Both the position numbers and the translations under genes were made by a program. DNA of 64,000 nt from Frigidibacter mobilis (GTDB lineage Bacteria; Pseudomonadota; Alphaproteobacteria; Rhodobacterales; Rhodobacteraceae): NCBI RefSeq assembly GCF_001620265.1, contig NZ_CP012661.1, forward strand, positions 3,578,501-3,642,500, read 5' to 3'. Below the pieces are notes generated by a model. That model ran no database searches, was not told the origin of the DNA, and saw only the letters and a list, made by a program, of their open reading frames with translations. Of the stretch, positions 45,017-54,591 are shown piece after piece. The stretch's first letter is position 1. Each line of letters begins with the position of its first letter.

Positions 45017-46150
45017 TCAGCCTCCTGCGTTCTCGACTACGAGGTCGCGGGTGACGATGACCCTGACCGGGAAGCCGGGTCGAATCGTCAGTGTCGGGGC
45101 GACCTGCAATTGGCGCTGGATGATCTGCTGGCCGGCCTGATTGATGGTGTCCTGCGCTCCGTCGCGGATGGCGCGGATCAGCCGGTCCTCGTCGCTGGTC
45201 GCCAGCTCCGTGCCAACACCAAGCAAGGTCGAGAGTCCGGCGGCTTTCATCAGATCCCACCAATGATAATCGACGCCATCCTCAAGCCCCGCGTAGCCGG
45301 AAGCGTCCGCGCCCGGCAGGCGTTCCAAGACGATAGAACGACCGCCCGGCAGGATCAGGCGGCTCCAGACAAGCAGCACGCGGCGCTGGCCGAAAGTTAC
45401 GCCATCATCGTATTGGCCGATGATGCGCGTGCCCTGTGGGATCAGCAGGAGGGAGCCGGTCGGGCTGTCATAGACGTTCTCCGTCACCTGCGCCGTGATC
45501 TGTCCGGGGAGATCGGAACGGATGCCGGTGATCAGCGCGGCCGGGATCACGGCCCCGGCCTGCAGAATGTATGGCGATGCCGGTGGCGTGACGCGATCCG
45601 GCGCGACGGTCTGCCGGTCCACGGGTTCATTGAGAAAAGCCATATGCCGGTCCTGCGTCGCGGACTGTCCGCCGAGGTCGAGACCGGCAAGGCCGGGCAT
45701 GGTCGTGCCGGCGGCTCCAGCGCGCGGGCCGGTCTGGAAGAACACGTTGCTCAGCCGCGCGGCTTCTTCCTCGGCGCGGCGGCGTTCTTCCTCTGGATCG
45801 ACGGCGGCCGTCGCCATGACGGGCGGCGTGACGGGTTGTCCACGGTTCTGCGCGTCGAGGATCGGCCTGCCGAGGTCGCCCGGCAGCGCCGGGCCGAGCA
45901 CCGGCCCGGTATAGTCGCGCGGCAGGCCGGATAGCCCATCCGCCGTAGGGCGGTTCTCGGTCGAATAGAGTTCTCCGCCGCCCGGTCCTCCGTCGCGGGT
46001 CTGGAGCGCGTAGATCAGTGCGCCGCCGATACCGAGCAAGGCGACAGCGCCGACGCCGGCCAGCACCTTGCGGGACAAGCGGGTGACGCGCGGCGGTTCG
46101 GCGCGCAGCCGCATGGGCGCGGCGGTGTCGGTAGTGGTGTTGTCTGTCAT
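45017..46150 (-). CDS. trbI: Conjugal transfer protein TrbI (VirB10 homologue)
   Basis: VirB10-like protein of 377 residues spanning inner membrane to outer-membrane core of the type IV secretion channel. A single N-terminal transmembrane segment (VLAGVGAVALLGIGGALIYAL) is followed by a proline-rich periplasmic region and the conserved beta-barrel domain (PYILQAGAVIPAALITGIRSDLPGQI, GSLLLIPQGTRIIGQYDDGVTFGQRRVLLVW). Overlaps the trbG stop by ATGA. Confidence 0.94.
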   Translation of the reverse strand: MTDNTTTDTAAPMRLRAEPPRVTRLSRKVLAGVGAVALLGIGGALIYALQTRDGGPGGGELYSTENRPTADGLSGLPRDYTGPVLGPALPGDLGRPILDAQNRGQPVTPPVMATAAVDPEEERRRAEEEAARLSNVFFQTGPRAGAAGTTMPGLAGLDLGGQSATQDRHMAFLNEPVDRQTVAPDRVTPPASPYILQAGAVIPAALITGIRSDLPGQITAQVTENVYDSPTGSLLLIPQGTRIIGQYDDGVTFGQRRVLLVWSRLILPGGRSIVLERLPGADASGYAGLEDGVDYHWWDLMKAAGLSTLLGVGTELATSDEDRLIRAIRDGAQDTINQAGQQIIQRQLQVAPTLTIRPGFPVRVIVTRDLVVENAGG

Positions 46151-47142
46151 GACGGGGAATCTCCGTTCACGCTGGCGGGCAGCGCGGCGGCGGCCTGCGT
46201 CGGGTTGATGCGGACGATCCTGACCGTCTGCTGACGATTACCGCTGCCAAGGCGCAGTTCGGCCGCGCCGAACAGGCGGTCCACGATCAGGACGTTCTGG
46301 TGGACCCGGCTGTTGACGATCTGCGGCTCGTCATTGGAGCCGAGCACAAAGATCGGCGGCATCTCGCCCTGCACGATGCCGGCCGGGAAGACGACATAGA
46401 CGCGCCTGCCATCGTCGAAGACGGAAACCGGCCGCCATGGCGGGCTGTCGCCCTGAAGACCGTAACGATAGTTCCGCGCGGCCTCGGTCGGGATGACGGG
46501 CGCGGCCGGAACCGTCTGCCGCTGGCCGGGCGGCGGCGCGGGATAGGCCCATGCCACGGCGGGCATGTAGAGCGATTCTCGCGCGTGCAGCTCGATCATG
46601 TAGATGCGCCGGTCGGTGGTGACGACGAGGTTGGTGGAGATGTCCGGCCGCGACGGCTTCGCGAGGATATGGACACGGCGGTTTGCCCCCGAACCGGATT
46701 CCGTGTCGCCGATGATCCAGCGGGCGGTGTCGCCGGCCGCGATCGGCCCTCCGCCGGTCAGGGTCTCGCCGGGCTCGAGGGCGATGGTGGTGATCTGACC
46801 GACCGCCGCATAAACCTGATAGAGCGCGCCTTCCGACCATGGATAAATCTGGATGGCGTTGTGATAGCCCTCTCGGCGCGGTTCTACACGGGCGGCAGCG
46901 TTGGCGTTGCCGACCTGTGCCGTAGGTGTCGAAGCATTCGCGCCGCCGCGCGCGACCGTCCAGGCCGGAGGCGTGTGCAGCGGCCGAGGCGCGTCGTTGG
47001 TGACGGCCGCCTGCACCGTGGGCAGCGGCGGAACCTCGGCGTCGTAGCTCCATTGCTGGGTGCGATTGGTGGCGCAGCCGGCCAGCATGGTGGCTGAAAG
47101 CAGCACGGCCGCAATGGCGGGTGTGTGGGTGATCGTCCTCAT
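46147..47142 (-). CDS. trbG: Conjugal transfer protein TrbG (VirB9 homologue), lipoprotein signal
   Basis: VirB9-like component of the outer-membrane core complex, 331 residues. The N-terminus carries a lipoprotein signal (AAVLLSATMLAGCATN), unusual for VirB9 itself but frequent in TrbG. The C-terminal VirB9 domain has NYRYGLQGDSPPWRPVSVFDDGRRVYVVFP and VNSRVHQNVLIVDRLFGAAELRLG. The start at 47142 overlaps the trbF stop (ATGA); the longer open frame upstream is not native. Confidence 0.93.
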   Translation of the reverse strand: MRTITHTPAIAAVLLSATMLAGCATNRTQQWSYDAEVPPLPTVQAAVTNDAPRPLHTPPAWTVARGGANASTPTAQVGNANAAARVEPRREGYHNAIQIYPWSEGALYQVYAAVGQITTIALEPGETLTGGGPIAAGDTARWIIGDTESGSGANRRVHILAKPSRPDISTNLVVTTDRRIYMIELHARESLYMPAVAWAYPAPPPGQRQTVPAAPVIPTEAARNYRYGLQGDSPPWRPVSVFDDGRRVYVVFPAGIVQGEMPPIFVLGSNDEPQIVNSRVHQNVLIVDRLFGAAELRLGSGNRQQTVRIVRINPTQAAAALPASVNGDSPS

Positions 47143-47828
47143 TGGCTCATCTCCCGCGACCAGGAAATCGCGTTGACGTAGATGCCAAGCGGATTGGCGC
47201 GCAGGCGCTCGGCGTCGCGTGGCGGCTGGATCACGATGGTGAGGATGGCCGTCCATCGTTCCGTGGTCGAAAGCTGGCCGTTCTCGTAATGGCGTTCGGT
47301 CCAGGCGACGCGGAAGCTGTCAGGCGAGGCCCGGATGACGCTGGACACGTCGACGGCGATCTGCTGACGGCCGACGCGCGTGAACGGGTCGTTGGCGCGG
47401 GCATAGTCGTTGAGCGCCGCCGCGCCGCGATCCGTGGTGAACTCGTAGGCTCTCAACCAGTTCTGGCGGACGATGATGGCGTCGGCCGGGATCGCGCGAA
47501 CCTGCTCGATGAAACGGCCGAGATGCCATGCGATCTGCGGATCGGTCGGGCGATAGTCGGCGACGGCCGGCGCAACGGTCTGCGACTGCCCGAGACTGTC
47601 GACCTGCACCACCCAGGGCACCACGGTCCCGCGCGCCGATTGCCAGACCAGGGCGGACGCGAAGCCGGCCGAGAGGACCAGCGAGCCGAAGGCCATGAGC
47701 CTCCAGTTGCGGGCCTGCACGCGGGCCGAGCCGATGCGCTCGTCCCATGCCTGCGCGGCCTTCTGATAGGGCGTCTCGGGTTCGGGGGACTTGCCGTAAT
47801 GAGTTGCGGGTCGTTTGAAGATGCTCAT
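47139..47828 (-). CDS. trbF: Conjugal transfer protein TrbF (VirB8 homologue)
   Basis: VirB8-like inner-membrane assembly factor, 229 residues: cytoplasmic N-terminus, one transmembrane segment (LMAFGSLVLSAGFASALVW), then a periplasmic NTF2-like domain (PTDPQIAWHLGRFIEQVRAIPAD, FRVAWTERHYENGQLSTTERWTAILTIVI). It bridges TrbI, TrbG and the inner-membrane complex. Overlaps trbL and trbG by 4 nt each. Confidence 0.93.
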   Translation of the reverse strand: MSIFKRPATHYGKSPEPETPYQKAAQAWDERIGSARVQARNWRLMAFGSLVLSAGFASALVWQSARGTVVPWVVQVDSLGQSQTVAPAVADYRPTDPQIAWHLGRFIEQVRAIPADAIIVRQNWLRAYEFTTDRGAAALNDYARANDPFTRVGRQQIAVDVSSVIRASPDSFRVAWTERHYENGQLSTTERWTAILTIVIQPPRDAERLRANPLGIYVNAISWSREMSQ

Positions 47829-49180
47829 GTGCGGTCGCTTTCGGAAAGGTTGACGGAGGAACCGGAGCCGTGGCTGTCGCCGGAGCGCACGGCATGGGCG
47901 GCCATGGTGGTGCCGTGGTTCATTGCTTGAGAGCGCTGCATCCGCTGCGCCCAGGCCGGAGGTCCGGCGGTTGCAGATGATGCGGCCGGGGCGGCGCTCA
48001 CGCCGCCGACCGTGCCCATCGACGATGTGCCGCCGCCAGTGGCAAAGCCTGCGCGCGCCCCATCGGTGAAGCTCGATTTGATGGATTCGCTTGCGCTTGC
48101 GGCGGCGCGTTTGAGGGGCGAGACGGCGGCAGAACCTGCGGCACGCGCAACGCCGCCAAGGCCGGAGGCGACACCGGCCGCGCCGGACTGGCCGAGCGAG
48201 CCGACGCTATAGGCTGCGGTCGCCGCGCCCGCGGTGGCCGCGCCGCCGCGGACGGCCGCGGCCCCGCCGGACAGGGCAGCGGCACCGCCTTTCGCGGCGA
48301 GCATGGTCGCGCCGCCAGCGGCGACGGCCGCGCCGCCGACCGCAAGGCCCGTTCCCACGACAGCACCCGCGCCGAGCTGCGGCCCGCCGGAGACGATGCC
48401 GTTGGCGATGCCGGGACCGAAGATGCCGAGGCCGAGCAGCGACAGGGCGGCCAGCACAATCGCCATGGCCTCGTCGATGGTCGGGGTCTGGCCGCCGAAC
48501 CCGGCCGTGAACTGGCTGAACAGGGTCGAGCCGATGCCGATGATGACGGCCAAGACCAAGACCTTGATGCCGGACGAGACGACATTCCCGAGCACGCGTT
48601 CGGCCATGAAGGCCGTTTTCCCAAAAAGGCCGAAGGGGATCAGCACGAAGCCGGCGAGCGTGGTCAGCTTGAACTCGATCAGAGTCACAAAGAGCTGGAT
48701 GGCGAGGATGAAGAACGCCAGCACCACCAGCGCCCATGCGAACAGCAGGCACGCGATCTGGATGAAGTTCTCGAAGAACGCGATCCAGCCCATCAGGTCG
48801 GAAATGGAATCGAGCAGCGGCCGGCCGGCGTCGAGCCCGGTCTGTGCGACGCGGCCGGGACGCATCAGGTCTTCGACTGAAAAGCCGGTGCCCGATGCCA
48901 TCAGGCCGAGGCCGGCGAAGCTCTCGAAGACGATGCGCGCGAGGTTATTCCAGTTGGAAATGATGTAGGCGAATACCCCGACGAACAGGGTCTTTTTGAC
49001 CAGCCGCGCGATAATGTCGTCATCCGCGCCCCATGCCCAAAAGAGAGCGGCGAGCGTCACGTCGATGACGATCAGCGTCGTGGCGATGAAGGCGACCTCG
49101 CTGCCGAGCAGGCCAAAACCGCTGTCGATGTAGGAGGTGAAGACCCCGAGAAAATTGTCGATGACGCCCGTGTTGTTCAT
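47825..49180 (-). CDS. trbL: Conjugal transfer protein TrbL (VirB6 homologue)
   Basis: Polytopic inner-membrane protein of 451 residues, homologous to VirB6, with about six transmembrane segments in its first 260 residues (FIATTLIVIDVTLAALFWAWG, LVLAVIIGIGSTLFSQFTAGFGG, AMAIVLAALSLLGLGIFG). The C-terminal 190 residues are a low-complexity Ala/Gly/Ser-rich tail, as in other TrbL proteins, which is poorly conserved. It forms part of the DNA translocation path. Starts 2 nt after trbK. Confidence 0.92.
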   Translation of the reverse strand: MNNTGVIDNFLGVFTSYIDSGFGLLGSEVAFIATTLIVIDVTLAALFWAWGADDDIIARLVKKTLFVGVFAYIISNWNNLARIVFESFAGLGLMASGTGFSVEDLMRPGRVAQTGLDAGRPLLDSISDLMGWIAFFENFIQIACLLFAWALVVLAFFILAIQLFVTLIEFKLTTLAGFVLIPFGLFGKTAFMAERVLGNVVSSGIKVLVLAVIIGIGSTLFSQFTAGFGGQTPTIDEAMAIVLAALSLLGLGIFGPGIANGIVSGGPQLGAGAVVGTGLAVGGAAVAAGGATMLAAKGGAAALSGGAAAVRGGAATAGAATAAYSVGSLGQSGAAGVASGLGGVARAAGSAAVSPLKRAAASASESIKSSFTDGARAGFATGGGTSSMGTVGGVSAAPAASSATAGPPAWAQRMQRSQAMNHGTTMAAHAVRSGDSHGSGSSVNLSESDRT

Positions 49181-49182
49181 GG

Positions 49183-49449
49183 TCAGCGCGCCTCGCTGCG
49201 ATCACGGCCGAGGAAACGGTCGCGGCTTTCGGCCCAGGCGGCGAGGCATTCGGCGTCGCTTGCGGCAGCCTCGCCGAGCTGCTGGCAGCGGCGCAGGCTT
49301 TCGCGGAGCGGATCGGCCGGCGGCTGGAGGGCCGGCGCGGGACGCGGCGCGGAACGTTCGTCCTTCCGCGCCATGTCGATTGCGGTCGCCGTGACGGCGA
49401 TGGCGATGAACACCACGGCCCCGAGCCGGGCCAGCATCTTGCCGTCCAT
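49183..49449 (-). CDS. trbK: TrbK-like small protein (entry-exclusion type, alternative form)
   Basis: An 88-residue protein with an N-terminal hydrophobic segment (LGAVVFIAIAVTATAI) and a polar tail with two cysteines (LRRCQQLGEAAASDAECLAAWAESRDRFLGR). It matches the TrbK-alt group found between trbJ and trbL, thought by position to give entry exclusion. It lacks a lipobox, unlike classical TrbK lipoproteins, so exclusion activity is an inference from location. Confidence 0.82.
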   Translation of the reverse strand: MDGKMLARLGAVVFIAIAVTATAIDMARKDERSAPRPAPALQPPADPLRESLRRCQQLGEAAASDAECLAAWAESRDRFLGRDRSEAR

Positions 49450-49462
49450 GGCGACCCTCCCG

Positions 49463-50242
49463 TCAGTTGTTGCCGTTGTTGAACATCTGCGCGTTGCCGG
49501 GCTGGTAGCCTGTGCCCGGCGTCAGGAACCGCTGGCGCTGGATGCGGCCCTGTTCGGCAGCGGTCGCGCGCTCGGCCTCGGTTAGCGCCTCGGCGCGGCC
49601 GTTCGCCGCCATCATCGCGATCAGGTCGGAAAGCTGTTGCGACTGGAGGGCGAGAAGCTGGTTGCCCGCCTGCGTGGCTTGCAGCGCGCCGGTCGCGCCC
49701 TGGCTCTGGCCGACAAGCGCGGACATTTCGGCGCGGTTGGCGTCGATGTTGCGGACGACGCCGGCCTGCACGCGCATCGCGTCCTGCAAGCCGCCGACCG
49801 TGTTCTCCCAGCGTGAGCGTGCATCGGCGACGAGCTGCTGTTCGGTCGCCGAGAGCGAGACGTTGCCGTATTGCTGCTGGAACGCCTGGTCGATCTGGCC
49901 GACCTCGAAGGCAATGTTCTGCGCCTGCCCCAAGAGCTGCTGCGTGCGTTGGACGCTCTGCTGAATCTGCTGGAGCGAGGAATGCGGCAGGCTCGCAAGA
50001 TTGCGGGCCTGATTGATGAGCATCTGCGCCTCGTTCTGGAGGCTCTGAATCTGGTTGTTGATCTGCTCCAGCGTGCGCGCGGCCGTGAGCACGTTCTGCG
50101 CATAGTTGGACGGGTCATAGACGATGCGGCCGAAGCCAAAGAGCTGGGCATGGGCCGGGCTTGCCAGCATGGGTGAAAGCGCGACGGGCACGGCGAGCGC
50201 CAGTGCGAGGGCCGAGGCCCCGACGATTCTGGAATAGGTCAT
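49463..50242 (-). CDS. trbJ: Conjugal transfer protein TrbJ (VirB5-like)
   Basis: Periplasmic P-type conjugative pilus component, 259 residues. Signal peptide MTYSRIVGASALALALAVPVALSPMLASPAHAQ, then mostly coiled helices rich in glutamine (TLEQINNQIQSLQNEAQMLINQARNLASL, QQIQQSVQRTQQLLGQAQNIAFE). It would localise at the pilus tip, like VirB5. Start overlaps trbE stop (ATGA). Confidence 0.92.
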   Translation of the reverse strand: MTYSRIVGASALALALAVPVALSPMLASPAHAQLFGFGRIVYDPSNYAQNVLTAARTLEQINNQIQSLQNEAQMLINQARNLASLPHSSLQQIQQSVQRTQQLLGQAQNIAFEVGQIDQAFQQQYGNVSLSATEQQLVADARSRWENTVGGLQDAMRVQAGVVRNIDANRAEMSALVGQSQGATGALQATQAGNQLLALQSQQLSDLIAMMAANGRAEALTEAERATAAEQGRIQRQRFLTPGTGYQPGNAQMFNNGNN

Positions 50243-52731
50243 GGAAGAATCTCCTGTGTGGGGTGGGTATCCGGCACGTCCGGCGCGGCGGTTTCCGGCC
50301 GGTCGGCGAGATTGGTGAGGTTCGGGATCAGGTCGGCCGCCCAATCGACACCGCGCTCGCGCAGCCAAGCGGCGAGGAAGCCCTCGCGGCCGTGTTTGGC
50401 GACAATCTGCGCAATGAGGGTCTGGTCGGATTTGGAAGATGCGGCGCAGAGCGCGAGGCCGGCTTCGGACAGGCCAAGCTCGAACAGCCGATTGCCGCGC
50501 CGCGACTGGCAATAGTATTCGCGTTTCGGCGTCGCCCGTGCGAGAATTTCGATTTGGCGGTCATTGAGGCCGAAGCGGCGATAGATGGCCGTGATCTGCG
50601 GTTCGATGGCCCGCTCGTTGGGCAACAGGAGCCGCGTCGGGCAGCTCTCGATAATCGCAGGCGCGATGTTGCTGCCGTCAATGTCGGACAGGCTTTGCGT
50701 GGCGAAGATGACGCTGGCGTTCTTCTTGCGCAGCGTTTTTAGCCATTCGCGGAGTTGGCCGGCGAATCCCTCGTCGTCCAGCGCCAGCCAGCCCTCGTCG
50801 ATGATGAGCAGCGTGGGCCGCCCGTCGAGCCGGTCGCCGATGCGATGGAACAGATAGGCGAGCACGGCCGGGGCCGCGCCGGTCCCGACAAGGCCCTCGA
50901 TCTCGAAGGCTTGCACATCGGCCGAGCCGAGATGTTCCGCCTCGGCGTCGAGCAGCCGGCCATAGGCACCGCCGACGCAGAACGGGCGCAATGCCTGCTT
51001 CAAGTCGTTCGACTGGAGCAGCACGGCAAGGCCGGTGATGGTGCGTTCTTCGACCGGCGCGGACGCAAGCGAAGTGAGAGCCGTCCAAAGATGCTCCTTT
51101 ACCTCCGGCGTGATGGCAACGCCCTCGCGCATGAGGATGGCGGCGATCCAATCGCCGGCCCATGCCCGTTCATAGGTGTCGTGGATGCGGGCGAGCGGCT
51201 GGAGCGAAACGGACGCCTCGGCCCCTTCTGTCAGTCCACCGCCGAGGTCGTGCCAGTCGCCGCCCATGGCGAGCGACGCAGCGCGGATGCTGCCGCCGAA
51301 GTCGAAGGCGAGCACCTGCGAACCTGCATAGCGCCGGAACTGGAGCGCCATGAGCGCGAGCAGCACGGATTTGCCTGCGCCGGTCGGGCCGACGACAAGG
51401 GTGTGGCCCACATCGCCGACATGGAGGGAAAACCGGAACGGGGTTGAGCCTTCGGTCTTTCCAAAGAGCAAAGAGGGTGCACCGAAATGCTCGTCCCGTT
51501 CCGGCCCCGCCCACACCGCCGAAAGCGGGATCATGTGGGCGAGATTCAAAGTGCTGATGGGGGGCTGGCGGACATTCGCGTAGGCGTGTCCGGGCAGACT
51601 GCCGAGCCATGCGTCAACCGCGTTGACCGTCTCGGGCATGGCGGTGAAGTCGCGGCCCTGAACGATCTTCTCGACTAGGCGCAGCTTCTCGTCGGCTAGG
51701 CGCGGGTCGGCATCCCATACGGTGACGGTGGCCGTGACGTAGGCCATGCCCGCCACGTCCGCCCCGAGTTCCTGCAACGCCATGTCGGCGTCGAGCGCCT
51801 TGTTCGCGGCGTCGGTGTCCACGAGGGCGGACGCCTCGTTGGTCATCACCTCTTTCAGAATAGCGGCGATGCTCTTGCGCTTGGCGAACCATTGCCGCCT
51901 GATCTTGGTGAGCAGCCGGGTCGCATCTGTCTTGTCGAGCAGGATCGCCCGCGTGCTCCACCGATACGGGAACGGCAGGCGGTTCATCTCGTCGAGCAGG
52001 CCGGGCGTCGTCGCGGTCGGGAATCCCACGATGGTCAGCACGCGGAGGTGCTGGTCGCCAAGGCGCGGCTCCAGCCCGCCGGTCAACGGCTGGTCGGCGA
52101 GCAGCGCGTCGAGGTGCATCGGCACCTCGGGCACGCGCACGCGATGCCGGTTCGTGGAAATCGTTGAGTGCAGATAAGTCAGCGTCGCGCCGTCATCCAA
52201 CCAACGGCACTCGGGCATGAAGCCGTCGAGCAGCGCCAGCACGCGGTCGGTGCGGTCGATGAAGCCGCGCAGCAGCTCCCACGGGTCCACGCCGGATTGC
52301 TCGCGACCCTCATAGAGCCAGGATTCCGCGCGGGCGGCTTCCTCGACGGGCGGCAGATAGAGGAAGGTCAAGTAGTAGCCCGACACGAAATGCGTGCCGG
52401 CTTCCTCGAACCCGGCTTTCCGCTCGGCATCGACCAGCGCCGACGCGGGATCGGGAAAGGTGCTGTCGGGATAGGTCGCGGCTTCGCTGCGCTGCGCCTC
52501 GACGAAGATGCTCCAGCCGGAGCCGAGACGGCGCACGGCGTTGTTGATCCGGCCGGCGACGGCGACCAGCTCGGCGGCGACGGCGGAATCCAGATCGGGA
52601 CCGCGAAACTTCGCGGTGCGCTGGAACGAGCCGTCCTTGTTCAAGACGACGCCGGAGCCGACCAGAGCTGCCCATGGCAGATAGTCGGCGAGACGGGCGG
52701 CGGTGCGGCGGTATTCGGAAAGGTTCATCAT
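50239..52731 (-). CDS. trbE: Conjugal transfer ATPase TrbE (VirB4 homologue)
   Basis: VirB4-type ATPase of about 830 residues energising pilus assembly and transfer. The N-terminal VirB4/CagE domain begins MMNLSEYRRTAARLADYLPW; the C-terminal motor domain has Walker A VGPTGAGKS, Walker B LLIIDEGWLALDD, and the ATQSLSDIDGSN sensor segment. The start at 52731 (GAGGG 7 nt upstream) is chosen over an open frame extending to 52863. It lies 10 nt from trbD. Confidence 0.95.
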   Translation of the reverse strand: MMNLSEYRRTAARLADYLPWAALVGSGVVLNKDGSFQRTAKFRGPDLDSAVAAELVAVAGRINNAVRRLGSGWSIFVEAQRSEAATYPDSTFPDPASALVDAERKAGFEEAGTHFVSGYYLTFLYLPPVEEAARAESWLYEGREQSGVDPWELLRGFIDRTDRVLALLDGFMPECRWLDDGATLTYLHSTISTNRHRVRVPEVPMHLDALLADQPLTGGLEPRLGDQHLRVLTIVGFPTATTPGLLDEMNRLPFPYRWSTRAILLDKTDATRLLTKIRRQWFAKRKSIAAILKEVMTNEASALVDTDAANKALDADMALQELGADVAGMAYVTATVTVWDADPRLADEKLRLVEKIVQGRDFTAMPETVNAVDAWLGSLPGHAYANVRQPPISTLNLAHMIPLSAVWAGPERDEHFGAPSLLFGKTEGSTPFRFSLHVGDVGHTLVVGPTGAGKSVLLALMALQFRRYAGSQVLAFDFGGSIRAASLAMGGDWHDLGGGLTEGAEASVSLQPLARIHDTYERAWAGDWIAAILMREGVAITPEVKEHLWTALTSLASAPVEERTITGLAVLLQSNDLKQALRPFCVGGAYGRLLDAEAEHLGSADVQAFEIEGLVGTGAAPAVLAYLFHRIGDRLDGRPTLLIIDEGWLALDDEGFAGQLREWLKTLRKKNASVIFATQSLSDIDGSNIAPAIIESCPTRLLLPNERAIEPQITAIYRRFGLNDRQIEILARATPKREYYCQSRRGNRLFELGLSEAGLALCAASSKSDQTLIAQIVAKHGREGFLAAWLRERGVDWAADLIPNLTNLADRPETAAPDVPDTHPTQEILP

Positions 52732-52741
52732 GGCCGCGCCC

Positions 52742-53023
52742 TCACACCGCCAGAAAAGCCGGGATGCGCAGATGCCGCCGCCCGACTTCGACAAAGAGGG
52801 GATCGCGCTTCGCCGCCCACACGGCCGCGAAATGGCCGATGGCCCAGATGGCGATGCCGACAAGCCAGAGACGCAGGCCGAGGCCCACGGCCCCGGCCAG
52901 CGTCCCGTTCATGATTGCGATGGCGCGCGGTGCGCCGCCGAGCAAAATATGCTCGGTCAGCGCCCGATGGACCGGGACAGTGAAGCCCGGCACCGCGTCG
53001 AGTTGTTCAAGGCCGCCCGCCAT
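52742..53023 (-). CDS. trbD: Conjugal transfer protein TrbD (VirB3 homologue)
   Basis: VirB3-like membrane protein of 93 residues: an amphipathic N-terminus with the conserved VPVHRALTEHILLGGAPRAIAI and one long hydrophobic stretch (AGAVGLGLRLWLVGIAIWAIGHFAAVWAA). It recruits TrbE to the membrane. Its start ATG shares the A of the trbC TGA stop, a one-base overlap in an ATGA context. Confidence 0.92.
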   Translation of the reverse strand: MAGGLEQLDAVPGFTVPVHRALTEHILLGGAPRAIAIMNGTLAGAVGLGLRLWLVGIAIWAIGHFAAVWAAKRDPLFVEVGRRHLRIPAFLAV

Positions 53024-53355
53024 CAAACGAGCGCCCCGCCGCCGAACGAGAAGAACGACAGGAAGAAGCTCGACGCGGCGAACGCAATCGAGAGGCCGAA
53101 CACGATCTGGATCAACCGGCGGAAGCCGCCGCCTGTATCGCCGAAGGCCAGCGTCAAGCCGGTGACGATGATGATGATGACGGCGATGATCTTGGCGACC
53201 GGTCCCTCGATGGACTGAAGGACTTGCTCCAGTGGCTGCTCCCACGGCATCGACGAACCGGACGCATGGGCGGCCGGGGCGAGCATGAGGCTGATGACAA
53301 GGGCGGATGCGGTGGTCGCCATGCGGCGATAGCCGCGCGAAATCGTGCGGATCAT
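53023..53355 (-). CDS. trbC: Conjugal transfer protein TrbC (VirB2 pilin)
   Basis: Pilin precursor of 110 residues: signal peptide (RMATTASALVISLMLAPAAHAS), then two hydrophobic helices (VAKIIAVIIIIVTGLTLAFGD and LIQIVFGLSIAFAASSFFLSFFSFG) around a short positively charged GGGFRR loop, the VirB2/TrbC plan. P-type pilins are cyclised by TraF; that peptidase gene is not in the window. Overlaps trbB by 4 nt. Confidence 0.93.
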   Translation of the reverse strand: MIRTISRGYRRMATTASALVISLMLAPAAHASGSSMPWEQPLEQVLQSIEGPVAKIIAVIIIIVTGLTLAFGDTGGGFRRLIQIVFGLSIAFAASSFFLSFFSFGGGALV

Positions 53356-54347
53356 GAAGTTTCTCCTGTGCTGGTGGGGATTGCCAAAGGGATGGGATGC
53401 GTGATGCGGTAGTCGCCGTCCGGCCCCAGCCCTTCGACACGGGCGAGTTCGGCCAGCCGACGCGCGGAACCGCGCCCGGAAAGGACGGCAACAAGGTCGA
53501 TGGTCTCGGCGATCAGGGCACGCGGGACGGTGACGACAGCCTCTTGAATGAGCTGTTCAAGCCGACGCAGCGCGCCGATGCCGGAACCGGCATGAATGGT
53601 GCCGATGCCGCCCGGATGGCCGGTGCCCCACGCTTTCAGAAGGTCGAGGGCTTCCGCGCCGCGCACCTCGCCGATGGGGATGCGGTCGGGGCGTAGGCGG
53701 AGGCTGGACCGGACCAGATCAGAGAGCGTGGCGACGCCATCCTTGGTGCGCATCGCCACCAAATTCGGCGCGGCGCATTGCAACTCGCGGGTGTCCTCGA
53801 TGATGACGACGCGATCCGCGCCTTTTGCCACCTCGGCGAGCAGGGCATTGGTGAGTGTCGTCTTGCCGGTGCTGGTGCCGCCGGCGACGAGGATGTTGGC
53901 GCGAGACGCGACGGCTTCCCGCAACGTCTCGGCCTGATCCTCCGACATGATGCCGGCGGCGATGTAATCGTCGAGGGTGAAGACCGCGACGGCCGGCTTG
54001 CGGATCGCGAAGGCCGGCGCAGCAACCACTGGCGGCAACAGGCCCTCGAACCGCTCTCCGGTTTCGGGAAGCTCGGCCGAGACGCGCGGCGAGCGGGTAT
54101 GCACCTCCGCACCGACATGGTGGGCGACCAGGCGCACGATACGTTCGCCATCGGCGGCGGACAGGCGCTCGCCCGTATCGGACAGCCCTTCGGAAAGACG
54201 ATCGATCCACAACCGCCCGTCCGGGTTCAGCATCACCTCGACCACGGCCGGGTCTTCGAGAAAGCGCGCGATGGCGGGACCGAGCGCGGTGCGCAACATG
54301 CGTGCGCCGCGCTGGATGGCTTCCGGTCTTTGGTGGTTGGCGGTCAT
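53352..54347 (-). CDS. trbB: Conjugal transfer ATPase TrbB (VirB11 homologue)
   Basis: Hexameric secretion ATPase of 331 residues, VirB11/GspE type. Walker A GGTSTGKT at residues 156–163, the Asp box region IEDTRELQ, the [29 protein letters not shown] motif with His box, in family order. It switches the apparatus between pilus building and DNA transfer. First gene of the trb operon; a 22-bp element shared with the traG promoter region lies 118–139 bp upstream. The start at 54347 is preferred to a TTG at 54383. Confidence 0.94.
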   Translation of the reverse strand: MTANHQRPEAIQRGARMLRTALGPAIARFLEDPAVVEVMLNPDGRLWIDRLSEGLSDTGERLSAADGERIVRLVAHHVGAEVHTRSPRVSAELPETGERFEGLLPPVVAAPAFAIRKPAVAVFTLDDYIAAGIMSEDQAETLREAVASRANILVAGGTSTGKTTLTNALLAEVAKGADRVVIIEDTRELQCAAPNLVAMRTKDGVATLSDLVRSSLRLRPDRIPIGEVRGAEALDLLKAWGTGHPGGIGTIHAGSGIGALRRLEQLIQEAVVTVPRALIAETIDLVAVLSGRGSARRLAELARVEGLGPDGDYRITHPIPLAIPTSTGETS

Positions 54348-54464
54348 GTCGGCCCCGGCTTCTGGCGGGGACGCGACAGGCAATCCCCGGATCGGGGTCG
54401 ATTAAGAGAGGCCGAAATCCGGCCGGTTCAACAAGTATCTAAGCGTAGGCGGGCATCGGCGGTG

Positions 54465-54486
54465 ATCGGCGGCAAATAGGATGGGT
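54465..54486. repeat. 22-bp repeat, copy upstream of trbB
   Basis: A 22-bp sequence (starting ATCGGCGGC and ending AGGATGGGT on the plus strand) is identical to 57989–58010 upstream of traG. Both copies are in the same orientation relative to the downstream minus-strand operon, 118 bp and 80 bp from the respective start codons. Flanking sequences differ, so a conserved regulatory element is more likely than a duplication. Confidence 0.8.
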
Positions 54487-54591
54487 TATGCGTTGCAACA
54501 TTCACCGACGATAGCCAGCAACTCATGGCATTGAACTCGGCGTATTGTTGATTCGGCTTCCTGAATTGCACCTAAAATGCGACGATGAGCC